Part shown: piece by piece, positions 33,957 to 41,909 of the stretch
Position numbering within the stretch: position 1 is the first letter of the stretch
Layout of the letters: each line of letters begins with the position of its first letter
Assembly (NCBI RefSeq): GCF_000349945.1
Contig: NC_020516.1
Coordinates: 4,774,001-4,838,000 of the forward strand
Reading direction: 5' to 3'
DNA length: 64,000 nucleotides
From: Azoarcus sp. KH32C
GTDB taxonomy: Bacteria; Pseudomonadota; Gammaproteobacteria; Burkholderiales; Rhodocyclaceae
Translations under genes and position numbers: made by a program
Notes under the pieces: generated by a model
What the model was told of the DNA's origin: nothing
Databases searched by the model: none
Seen by the model: only the letters and a program-made list of their open reading frames with translations

Positions 33957-34586
33957 CTACTTCAGGCTGGCAAGATATTGCACGACCGCCTCGATGTTCG
34001 CGTCGCCCAGCTCGGCGACGGCTGCGCTCATGTCGGGGTAGACGCGCTCGCCGGTCTTGTTGAGGTAGCGCTTGAGGCTCAGGCGCAGGTACTCGGGCTG
34101 CTGGCCCGCCAGCCGCGGGATGCCTTCGTTACCATGCGCGTCGGCCTGATGACAACGCACGCAGACGCGCTTGAAGTGCGATTCGCCCTGGGCGGCGGCC
34201 GCACCGCCCTTGCCTGCCGGCGTCGCCGCGGCATCGGAGAAGTAGACGGCGATCGCGGCCTTCTCGCGGTCGCTCAGCACCTTCATCAGGCCCTGCATGA
34301 ATTCGTTGCGCCGCTTGCCGCTGACGAAGGCGGAAATCTGGTTGGCGATGTAGACGGGATTCTGGCCGGCGAGGTTGGGCACCTCGGGGTAACGGCTGGC
34401 GCCGCTTTCGCCGTGGCAGTTGGCACAGAAGAAGCTGGCGCTGCGCCCTTCCTTGACGAGCGCGGCATGGGTCGGGGAATCGCTCGCTGCCTTGCGGATC
34501 AGATCCTGGACGGCATCACTGGCCAAAACATTGCTGCACATGGCCATGACGGCCGCGACGACGGCCAAGCGGCCTCCAAACCCCAT
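33957..34586 (-). CDS. Diheme c-type cytochrome (c4-like)
   Basis: A 209-residue periplasmic electron carrier. A signal peptide ends near V-L-A-S. Two haem sites, C-A-N-C-H and C-V-R-C-H, sit in two similar halves joined by an Ala/Gly-rich linker (T-P-A-G-K-G-G-A-A-A-A). Each half has the L-A-G-Q motif before a distal Met region (V-P-N-L-A-G-Q, I-P-R-L-A-G-Q). This is the cytochrome c4 plan; typical partners are terminal oxidases. The frame opens 63 bases further upstream, but ATG 34586 gives a proper signal sequence. A separate transcription unit from murB is likely. Confidence 0.9.
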   Translation of the reverse strand: MGFGGRLAVVAAVMAMCSNVLASDAVQDLIRKAASDSPTHAALVKEGRSASFFCANCHGESGASRYPEVPNLAGQNPVYIANQISAFVSGKRRNEFMQGLMKVLSDREKAAIAVYFSDAAATPAGKGGAAAAQGESHFKRVCVRCHQADAHGNEGIPRLAGQQPEYLRLSLKRYLNKTGERVYPDMSAAVAELGDANIEAVVQYLASLK

Positions 34587-34676
34587 CGTGCACTCCCCGC
34601 GAGCGAGCCGAACCCGATTCGTACCGCGGGCGGCGTATGAATCGCGCATTCTAGCACTGCAAATAAGGGTATTGCG

Positions 34677-35726
34677 CTATACGAAAACCGGTTCAGGCTC
34701 CAATTGCACCCCGAATTTCGCCAGCACATCGGCTTGGATCGCCCGGGCGATGCGCTCGACGTCCGCCCCGCGGGCACCGCCGCGATTGACGAGCACCAGC
34801 GCCTGGTTCTCGTAGGCGCCGACGGGGCCCAGGTCGCGCCCTTTCCATCCGCTGCGGTCGATCAGCCAGCCGGCCGCCAGCTTGAAGCGACCGTCGGGCT
34901 GTGCGTACGAGGGCAGTTCCGGATGGGCTGCGGCGAGGCGCGCCCGCGTCCCGGCATCGACGACGGGGTTCTTGAAGAAGCTGCCGGCATTGCCGATGCG
35001 CGCCGGGTCGGGCAGCTTGCGCTGGCGCACGGCGATGACGGCGTCGGAGACCTGCTTCGGCGTGGGCTCGACGATGCCGCACGCGGCCAGTTCGCGCGCC
35101 ACGTCGGCGTACCCGAGGACGGGTTGCCAGCGCCGCGGCAGGCGGAAGGTCACGGAGATGATCAGCACGCGGCCCGCGAGTTCCTGCTTGAAGACGCTGT
35201 CGCGGTACGCGAAGCGGCAGGCTGCGTTGTCGAGCTCGATCAGCTCGCCGCTATCGAGCTCGACCGCCCGCAGCGAGTGGAAGCGCTCGGCCATCTCCAG
35301 GCCATAGGCGCCAATATTCTGCACTGGCGCCGCGCCGACCGTGCCGGGGATCAGCGAGAGGTTTTCCAGGCCGGGCCGGCCCTGGTCGAGCGTCCACCGG
35401 ACGAAATCGTGCCAGTTCTCGCCGGCGCCCGCCTCGACGTACCAAGCGTCGCGATCCTCGCCGACGAGCTTGCGGCCGGCGACCTCAACTTTCAGTACGA
35501 GACCGGGGATATCGCGCGTGAGCACAAGATTGCTGCCGCCGCCGAGCACGAGACTCGGCCCCGAAGCCCAGTCGGGGTCGGCGCGCAGCGCCGCCACGTC
35601 TTTCGCCTGGCGCACCACGGCAAAGCGGCTCGCACGCGCCGGCAGGCCGAAGGTATTGAAGGGCGTCAGGTCGACGTCGCAGCGGATCTGCGGCACCGCC
35701 AGGCCTGCATCGACCCTAGTCTGCAC
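34677..35726 (-). CDS. murB: UDP-N-acetylmuramate dehydrogenase
   Basis: Reduces UDP-GlcNAc-enolpyruvate to UDP-MurNAc with FAD and NADPH in peptidoglycan synthesis (349 residues, type I MurB). FAD-domain motifs are N-T-F-G-L-P-A, V-L-G-G-G-S-N-L and N-I-G-A-Y-G. The catalytic-serine motif G-N-A-G-S-F-F-K-N-P and the C-terminal L-E-P-E-P glutamate are intact. It overlaps the end of the PACE exporter gene by 11 bases on the same strand. Confidence 0.95.
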   Translation of the reverse strand: MQTRVDAGLAVPQIRCDVDLTPFNTFGLPARASRFAVVRQAKDVAALRADPDWASGPSLVLGGGSNLVLTRDIPGLVLKVEVAGRKLVGEDRDAWYVEAGAGENWHDFVRWTLDQGRPGLENLSLIPGTVGAAPVQNIGAYGLEMAERFHSLRAVELDSGELIELDNAACRFAYRDSVFKQELAGRVLIISVTFRLPRRWQPVLGYADVARELAACGIVEPTPKQVSDAVIAVRQRKLPDPARIGNAGSFFKNPVVDAGTRARLAAAHPELPSYAQPDGRFKLAAGWLIDRSGWKGRDLGPVGAYENQALVLVNRGGARGADVERIARAIQADVLAKFGVQLEPEPVFV

Positions 35727-36186
35727 AATGCACCGCGTCGCGCCGGACCGGCTGGATCGGGAAAAGCCGATCGTAGGCGAGATTGAAGGCGAAAGCGTAG
35801 ACGACGTAGGCCGCAGCGAGCGCGAGGTCGGCGACCAGCGCCTCGGCCCAGCCGAGTCCGGTCCACAGCACGATGACCGGCAGCGTCAGCAGGAGCAGCC
35901 CGCCCTCGAAACCGATGGCGTGCAACGCACGCAGGCGAGCCGGGCGGCGATCGGCGGTGCGGCCGGTGAGACGGCCTTCGATCCAGTCGAAGCCGGTATT
36001 GAACAGGGTGTTCCAGACGGCGGCGATTAGCGCCATCACCGCCATCAGGGCGCCCGATTCGACGAGCGGCGCACCAGTGGCCCACGCAAAGGGGGGCGTG
36101 ATCAGTAGCAGTCCGCCGACCTCGAAGAGGACGATCTGGCGGGCGCGATCACGAAACGAGCGCAGTTGGGGGGAATGGGCGGACAC
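35716..36186 (-). CDS. PACE family efflux transporter
   Basis: A 156-residue inner-membrane protein with four membrane segments made of two bacterial-transmembrane-pair repeats. Signature residues are E-V-G-G-L-L-L-I near residue 22 with a membrane Glu, W-N-T-L-F-N-T-G-F-D near 59, and H-A-I-G-F-E-G-G in the second repeat. PACE proteins export chlorhexidine and related biocides; the natural substrate is likely a polyamine-like amine. It overlaps murB by 11 bases and is probably co-transcribed. Confidence 0.88.
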   Translation of the reverse strand: MSAHSPQLRSFRDRARQIVLFEVGGLLLITPPFAWATGAPLVESGALMAVMALIAAVWNTLFNTGFDWIEGRLTGRTADRRPARLRALHAIGFEGGLLLLTLPVIVLWTGLGWAEALVADLALAAAYVVYAFAFNLAYDRLFPIQPVRRDAVHCAD

Positions 36187-36243
36187 GGCAGAAAAGTTGC
36201 TGGGGGCGACCGGCTAAGATAGGACCTCGCCCCGCCAAATGCA

Positions 36244-36274
36244 ACCGCTGCGCCGCACCATCGCGGGCAGCGGT
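36244..36274 (-). terminator. Hairpin after the DUF6600 gene
   Basis: ACCGCTGC and GCAGCGGT form an 8-bp stem with a 15-base loop, starting 18 bases after the stop at 36292 on the minus strand. The following TGCATTTGG is a weak U-tract. Confidence 0.45.
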
Positions 36275-36291
36275 CGTTCGGCCGGAGGGGC

Positions 36292-38379
36292 TCAGTTGTC
36301 CGGACGGTTCTGGTTGTTGTCGTTCGGATTGTTCTGGCGCCGGCGCTGTTGTTGTGCGTGCGATTGGTCTTCGTCGCCGCGCCCTTGACGTTGCTGAGGC
36401 TGCGCCTCGCGGCGCTCCGGCTGGGCTGCGCGCTCGCGCTGACGTTCGAACTGCTCGCGCAGCTGGGCGTCGCGGCGGCGATCCTGCTCCTGGTCCTGCA
36501 TCTGTCGTTCGCGCTGGCGCTGCTGTTCGAACTCCATCCGCTGCTGGCGAACCTGATCGCGCTGTTGTTGTTCGGCCTGGTCGCGCTGCTGCTGCATCTG
36601 ACGACGACGATCTTCCTGATCCTGCTGCTGTTGCTGGCGTTCACGCTGACGTTGCTCGAACTCGGCACGCCGCGCCTGGTCGCGTTGCTGCTCAGCCTGG
36701 TCGCGTTGCTGCTGCATCTGGCGACGCCGGTCTTCCTGATCCTGTTGCTGTTGCTGCTGGCGCTGCTGCTCGGCTTGTTCGCGCTGCTGGAACTGGCGTC
36801 GGCGCTCGTCCTGGTCCTGCTGCAGTTGTTGCTGCCGCTCGCGCTGCCGCTGCTCGGCCTCGGCTCGACGCGCCTGGTCGCGCTGCTGCTCGGCCTGTTC
36901 GCGCTGCTGGAACTTGCGCCGGAGATCGTCCTGCTCCTGCTGCGGTTGCTGCTGCCGCTCGCGTTGCCGTTGCTCGGTCTGCTCGCGCTCGGTTCGCTCC
37001 CGGATCGCGGGAGCGATCAGCGGTCCGCCGGCGGGAACGGGTTGACCGGACTGGTCGCGCAGGCCTTCGCGCCGACGGTCCCCGTCGCGCCTGTCGTCAC
37101 GCCGCTCGGCGCGGCGGCGCTCCCAGTCGGCCATGCGCTGCTCGCGGCGGCGATCCGGGTCGATGTTGACGACGCGCGGTGTTTGCACGAAGCGCTCCGA
37201 CGCGGGCGTCACGGCGAACTGTTCCTGGCGGTACACGTGACGGACACGGTCCGGCGCTTGGACGACGCGCGTGATCTCGGTGACGTTCGTGACATGCGTG
37301 ATGTTCACCTGCTGCACGTAGGTCGGCGAGTAGCGGTAACGCGGCACGAACACTTCGCGCGGCGCGAGCGGATACCAGCTGACGTTGCGGGGAATGCCCG
37401 ACGACAAGGTGATGCTGACGCCCGGCGCGCCGATCCAGGCGACGAGCGCCGGTGCGTAGACCGGACGGGCCACATAGCGCCCCGGCACCCAGGCCCAGCG
37501 GTTACTGATCAGCACCCAACGGCCGTAATGGAAGGGCGCGAAGCCCCAAGGCTGGTCGTCGACCCAGGTCCATCCCCAGGGCTGGACGAACACCCAGTGG
37601 CCGTAGCGGTACGGCGCCCAGCCGGCCGGCACGGCGCGCGGATACCACACCGTGCCATAGTCGCCATAGTCGCCCCAGTCGCCGTACTCGTAGAGATCCT
37701 CGTAGCCGGTCATCTCGGGCGAGACGTGCCGCGGGCGGCCGATGCGCTCGTCACGCTCGTCACGCGCCTGCACCCAGTCGGAGAAATCGTCGTCCTCGGG
37801 CGAGCTCCAGTTCACGTCGGTCCGCCCACCGGTGTAAATCTCCATCCGGCGGTCGTCGGAAATGCCGATATTCCGATCAGGGGCACGGAAGTCGATGTGG
37901 CCGCGGTAGTTGGTGACGACCGTGCTGCGGTCGAGCTGGTCGATCCGGTAGCGGCCGGGATCCGTCGTCATCGCGCGCCCATCGCGCGTCTCGACTTCGA
38001 TCTGGTCTTCGCGGTCGGAGCTTCTCACTCGCAGCGAGACGCTGCCGTCGTCGAGGCGGACCCGGATGCGCTCGTCGTCGAGACGACGGATCTGCACCGT
38101 AGTGTCTTCGTCGAGCCGCAGCACACTCGAACCGATGCGGATCTCGGCGCGGCTGTTGCGCTCGGTGGCGAGCGAGTCGTCGGTCGTGATCGGCCAGTTG
38201 ACGCCGGCACTTTCCCACTTGCCGCCATCGCGGCGGACAGCGAGTTCGCCGTCGATTACGGAAATACGTCCGACCCGGCTCGGCGGGTCTTCCGCCCACG
38301 CCGCAGCGGACGAGGCGAACAGCAGCACCAACGGGACCAGTAGCACGCGCTGAAAGATGCGCATCAGGTCGCGGATCAT
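36292..38379 (-). CDS. FecR/DUF6600 exported protein with Gln/Arg-rich repeat tail
   Basis: A 695-residue exported protein. Signal peptide (residues 1-28), then a FecR-like domain (about 30-170: R-V-G-R-I-S-V-I-D-G-E, and L-D-E-D-T-T-V). A Tyr/Trp-rich DUF6600 region follows (Y-R-Y-G-H-W-V-F, W-V-D-D-Q-P-W-G-F-A-P-F). The last third (about 450-695) is a hydrophilic Gln/Arg/Glu tail of near-identical repeats, predicted helical or disordered. Likely periplasmic or cell-wall-associated; function unknown. It lies 103 bases downstream of the penicillin-binding protein on the same strand. Confidence 0.8.
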   Translation of the reverse strand: MIRDLMRIFQRVLLVPLVLLFASSAAAWAEDPPSRVGRISVIDGELAVRRDGGKWESAGVNWPITTDDSLATERNSRAEIRIGSSVLRLDEDTTVQIRRLDDERIRVRLDDGSVSLRVRSSDREDQIEVETRDGRAMTTDPGRYRIDQLDRSTVVTNYRGHIDFRAPDRNIGISDDRRMEIYTGGRTDVNWSSPEDDDFSDWVQARDERDERIGRPRHVSPEMTGYEDLYEYGDWGDYGDYGTVWYPRAVPAGWAPYRYGHWVFVQPWGWTWVDDQPWGFAPFHYGRWVLISNRWAWVPGRYVARPVYAPALVAWIGAPGVSITLSSGIPRNVSWYPLAPREVFVPRYRYSPTYVQQVNITHVTNVTEITRVVQAPDRVRHVYRQEQFAVTPASERFVQTPRVVNIDPDRRREQRMADWERRRAERRDDRRDGDRRREGLRDQSGQPVPAGGPLIAPAIRERTEREQTEQRQRERQQQPQQEQDDLRRKFQQREQAEQQRDQARRAEAEQRQRERQQQLQQDQDERRRQFQQREQAEQQRQQQQQQDQEDRRRQMQQQRDQAEQQRDQARRAEFEQRQRERQQQQQDQEDRRRQMQQQRDQAEQQQRDQVRQQRMEFEQQRQRERQMQDQEQDRRRDAQLREQFERQRERAAQPERREAQPQQRQGRGDEDQSHAQQQRRRQNNPNDNNQNRPDN
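36430..36985 (-). repeat. Coding tandem repeats of about 120 bases (40 residues)
   Basis: Within the DUF6600 gene, blocks containing D-Q-E-D-R-R-R-Q-M-Q-Q-Q-R and R-A-E-F-E-Q-R-Q-R-E-R recur about every 120 bases (for example near 36601, 36721, 36800 and 36919). Conservation is visible at the DNA level. Copy number is likely to vary between strains. Confidence 0.7.
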
Positions 38380-38482
38380 CGCAATGTCACTCCATACAAA
38401 CCGACGGGTTCCTGTATATACAACGTTGGATTGCAGGGAGCGCTGACTATCAGAACAAATCCTTGCAAATGTCGCGGGCCGC

Positions 38483-41400
38483 TCAGCGGGCGGCGGGTGC
38501 GGCCGGAGCTTCCTGTTTGGGATCGGGCACGGGAAGCGGCGCCTCGTGGATCTTCCCTGCTGCATTGCGGCCCTTGTCCGGCGCGTCGTCATTCTTCTCC
38601 GGAGCGGGCGCATCGCCCTCCGCCGCGTCGCTCGGCGGCGCGTCGCGGACGACGAGGGGCTGCGCGGGCATCTCGGGGACCGGCGGCCGCGCGAGGAGCG
38701 GCAGCAGCGTCGGCGCCATCGACTTCAGGATTTGCACCGGCAGACCCGACGTGAAGTGGAACGCCGCGGCATCCTTTCCGATCACGTAAGCCGTCAGCGT
38801 GCCGAAGTAGCGCGGCCCGAGGTAGAAGACGAAGGTCGCCGTACGATTGAGCGAGTAGCCGCCGCGGACCCCGCCATGGGCGCCGGAAACGATCACGCGG
38901 TTGTCGCCGGTGCCGGTCTTGCCGCCGACCGCCATCGGCTTGCCGTCGGCACCGACGAAGGCACCGGCGAGCCGCCGCGCGGTGCCGCCTTCGACGACCT
39001 CGGACAAGGCCTCCTTCAGTGCGGAGGCGACTTCCGAGCGCATCACGCGCTCGCCTTCGCCCGGCTTGCGCACGAGCTCGGTTTCGTAGGGCGTGCCGGC
39101 GGCGAAATGCAGTCGATCGATGCGCGAGGTGGGCAGGCGCACGCCGTCGTTGACGATGATCCCCATCAGTTCGGCGAGCGCCGCGGGGCGGTCGCCGGAG
39201 CTGCCGAGCGCGGTCGCGAGCGAGGGCACGAGCGTGTTGAACGGGTAGCCGAAGCGCACCCAGCGGCGGTGGATGTCGAGGAAGGCCTCGACTTCGAGGA
39301 TCGTGTAGATGCGCGAGTCCTGCGCGCTCTTGAAGCGGCTGCGGAAGAGCCAGCGGTACACCGCCTGACGCTCGGCCTTGCTGGCCTGGACGGCCTCGGC
39401 GAACGTCGCGTCCGGCTTGCGCGCGAGGTAGGCGGCAAGCCACAGCTCGAGCGGATGCACACGGGCGATGTAGCCCTGGTCGGGCAGGTCGAAGGTGCCG
39501 GGGGCATAGCGCTTGTAGAGCGCTGCCGCGCGGCCGTGGCCAAGGTCGGCCTCGGGCAGGCGGGCCGCGATGAAGGCGGTGAAGGCCTGCAGGTCGGCGT
39601 CCGGGTTCAGGTAGCGGTAGGCCGCGGCGAGCCGGTCGACGGTCGGCCGCAGGCCCTGCATGAACTCCTCGCGGATCTCGTCCGGCGTCTGCCCCTGGTA
39701 CTTGCGCCAGAAGCGGCGCATGAAGACCTGGCCTTCGCGGTCGGCGAACTTGGCGAGATACTCCTCGCGCCGGGGGTCGCTGTCGTCCTCGAGGAGCTTG
39801 GCAGTGCTGCCGGGCACCTGGTACATGGTGTGGCGCACGATGTCGCGCATCAAGCGCACGAAAGGCAGGTTGATGGACGCCTGCAGCGCCTCGCGAACCG
39901 TCGGCGAGCGGCCGTTGTCTTCCTTGCGGAAGTTGTTGAAGGTGTGGAGCCCCCCGCCGGTGAAGAAGGCTTCGCCGGGACTCGCCGAGTAGTGGCGTTC
40001 GAGCGCGGCGTTGAGCATCGAGGGCAGACTGCGGTCATTCGCCGCGATCAGGTAGTCGAGCGCCCAGCGCGTCAACACGTCGTGACGATCGACCGGGGTC
40101 GCGCGCAGTTCCTGCACGGTCTTGTCGGAGAATCGCTGGTGCAGCTCGGCGACGATTTCGAGATAGGTCGACAGCACGCGCAGCTTGGCAGTCGAGCCCA
40201 GTTCGAGCTTGCTGCCCTCGTTGATGTCGAGCGGCTGGTCCGTCGTGTCGGTCTGCACGCGTACGCGGTTGCCGCGCTCGGTGCGCTCGAAGAGGGTGAA
40301 GCTGTAATAGACCTTGTCGAGCTGGGTCGGCGTCAGAAGCTTGTCGCCGATGATTCCCGCCTTGGTCCCGAAGTCGGGTTCGGCAAGGCGATCCAGGTAC
40401 TTCGTGACGGTCTGCTGCAGGTTGCGGTCGAGGGTGGAAGTCGCGCGCAGGTCGAGGCGGTCGAGATCGTACAGCGAGACGTCGAGCATCCCGGCCAGAC
40501 GCGTGCGGATCAGGATCGCGCCCTTGTCAGCGTCGACCGGCACACGGGCGGGCTCGACGGCCGCGTCGCGGAACTTAAGCTCGCGGCGCAGGGCGGCGTC
40601 GCGCAGCGCCGGCGTGATCACGCCCGACTCGGCGAGCAGGCGCAGGTGGGCGTCCGCGAGCTTCACCAGGTCCTCGCGCCCGCGGCCGAGGTAATACGAG
40701 GGGCGGCGGTGCGCGATCATCAGCGCGAGCACCTGGCGCAGCGCGAGCCCCTGGTCGGCGAGCGCCTCGCCCGACGCGTCGGGCGCCGACAGCAACTGGT
40801 TCACGTGGTCGAAGTTGGCGCCGAACCAGACCCACAGGCCGTCGCCCAGGCCGTGGACCTCGCCGTACACGGGCGCCGCGGACAGCGGCACGGTATTGAG
40901 GTAGTCGAGCACCAGTCGCTGGCGGATCGGGAACGTCTCCGGGCCGTCGTGGTAGGCGCGTACGGTCGCCGACACCATCTGCCGGATCTTCTCGCGCGGC
41001 GAATGCGTGACGCCGTCCGGCGAGTGGCGGTACTTCTCGATCTGCGTCGCGAGCGTGCTGCCGCCCGGCGAGTTGAGGTCCTCGTCGACGACCTTCGCGA
41101 CCTGGCCGAACACCGCGCGGCCGAAGCGCGCCCAGTCGACCGCCGGGTTCATGTTCGGGCGGTCGGTCGCGAGGAGGTCGCGGTTCTCGATGAAGAGCAG
41201 GCTCTGCACGACGCGCGGCGGAATCTGCTCGAAGGTCAGATAGCTGCGGATCGGGTAGTGCGACTCGTAGAGCATTTCGCCCTGCGCGCCATGCACCTCC
41301 AGTCCGGAGCGGGTCTTCTCGTGGTAGGGCGGGAAGTAGCCGCGGCCGGCATAGTCGTACAGCTTGTTGGAGAAGCGGACCTGGCTCGCGACGGCGAAAT

Positions 41401-41695
41401 CGCGCGCGAGGAGCCGCTCGACGAAGCCGGGCAGCAGCGTATAACCGAGGCGCTGGTCGAAGGGGCCGTGTTCCGGGAAGCGGATCGCGTCGCTCGGCCC
41501 GGTCTGGAGCTGATAGTCGAGCTTGCGCGCGTATCGCGAGACCTCACGCGCCTCGAGCCAGGACGTGCGGCTTTCGTAATACCCGGCCACACCCCCCACG
41601 ATGATCGCCAAGACGATCAACCAGAAGATCCACCGCCGCAGCGTTCTGAACCACCCGCGACGCGGGGCCTTGGCATTCGAATTCTGTCCGGACAC
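38483..41695 (-). CDS. Class A penicillin-binding protein (PBP1-type), divergent
   Basis: A 1070-residue membrane-anchored peptidoglycan synthase. One membrane anchor (about 20-42) precedes a GT51 glycosyltransferase domain: Glu near residue 170 in F-I-E-N-R-D-L, then G-G-S-T-L-A-T-Q-I-E-K. A transpeptidase domain follows, with the catalytic serine motif S-T-A-K near residue 500 and K-T-G-T-G near 923. It is longer than usual. The first GT motif lacks the ordinary EDxxFxxHxG pattern. A Pro/Ala-rich C-terminal tail ends the protein. It is read with the DUF6600 gene downstream. Confidence 0.88.
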   Translation of the reverse strand: MSGQNSNAKAPRRGWFRTLRRWIFWLIVLAIIVGGVAGYYESRTSWLEAREVSRYARKLDYQLQTGPSDAIRFPEHGPFDQRLGYTLLPGFVERLLARDFAVASQVRFSNKLYDYAGRGYFPPYHEKTRSGLEVHGAQGEMLYESHYPIRSYLTFEQIPPRVVQSLLFIENRDLLATDRPNMNPAVDWARFGRAVFGQVAKVVDEDLNSPGGSTLATQIEKYRHSPDGVTHSPREKIRQMVSATVRAYHDGPETFPIRQRLVLDYLNTVPLSAAPVYGEVHGLGDGLWVWFGANFDHVNQLLSAPDASGEALADQGLALRQVLALMIAHRRPSYYLGRGREDLVKLADAHLRLLAESGVITPALRDAALRRELKFRDAAVEPARVPVDADKGAILIRTRLAGMLDVSLYDLDRLDLRATSTLDRNLQQTVTKYLDRLAEPDFGTKAGIIGDKLLTPTQLDKVYYSFTLFERTERGNRVRVQTDTTDQPLDINEGSKLELGSTAKLRVLSTYLEIVAELHQRFSDKTVQELRATPVDRHDVLTRWALDYLIAANDRSLPSMLNAALERHYSASPGEAFFTGGGLHTFNNFRKEDNGRSPTVREALQASINLPFVRLMRDIVRHTMYQVPGSTAKLLEDDSDPRREEYLAKFADREGQVFMRRFWRKYQGQTPDEIREEFMQGLRPTVDRLAAAYRYLNPDADLQAFTAFIAARLPEADLGHGRAAALYKRYAPGTFDLPDQGYIARVHPLELWLAAYLARKPDATFAEAVQASKAERQAVYRWLFRSRFKSAQDSRIYTILEVEAFLDIHRRWVRFGYPFNTLVPSLATALGSSGDRPAALAELMGIIVNDGVRLPTSRIDRLHFAAGTPYETELVRKPGEGERVMRSEVASALKEALSEVVEGGTARRLAGAFVGADGKPMAVGGKTGTGDNRVIVSGAHGGVRGGYSLNRTATFVFYLGPRYFGTLTAYVIGKDAAAFHFTSGLPVQILKSMAPTLLPLLARPPVPEMPAQPLVVRDAPPSDAAEGDAPAPEKNDDAPDKGRNAAGKIHEAPLPVPDPKQEAPAAPAAR

Positions 41696-41705
41696 GTTGC
41701 CGCCC

Positions 41706-41738
41706 GAGTGTTGAGATAAGCGAAATTATCCAGCACTC
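41706..41738 (-). other. Dyad symmetry in front of the PBP start
   Basis: GAGTG and CACTC enclose GATAA and TTATC with a six-base centre. It lies 11-43 bases before the PBP ATG and would form a hairpin in the leader. A GATAAT on the minus strand inside it could also serve as a -10 box. Confidence 0.4.
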
Positions 41739-41860
41739 CGGACCGGACAGACATGGAAACATGCGCTTTCGTTACCGCGAAACGTTGCGGACTGTGTCAT
41801 TGAACACACGCTGCGGAAAACAGGGCTGCTCCGTGGGGAAACCGTCCGGGTAAACGAATC

Positions 41861-41892
41861 CGGCCGAGGCATCTTCGAAGATGCCCCGGCCG
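41861..41892 (-). terminator. Terminator of the multiheme cytochrome operon
   Basis: A long stem: CGGCCG, one mismatch, then the perfect palindrome GGCATCTTCGAAGATGCC, then CGGCCG. It starts 18 bases after the last operon gene stop on the minus strand. The tail GATTCGTTTA is only moderately U-rich. Confidence 0.65.
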
Positions 41893-41909
41893 CGTTCGGG
41901 AAGGGTTCG

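Noticed and set aside
36430..36985. CRISPR-like or satellite repeat array
   Set aside because: The repeats are in frame, about 120 bases long without unique spacers, and encode a repetitive protein tail.
38546..41719. A plus-strand open frame over 1000 codons long opposite the PBP gene
   Set aside because: It is the antisense shadow of a G+C-rich gene with strong domain motifs; its translation is Arg/Val/Gly-rich with no domain, and it has no ribosome site. Similar long shadows opposite the FAD/Fe-S gene (13513-15516) and the DUF6600 gene (36349-38343) were dropped for the same reason.
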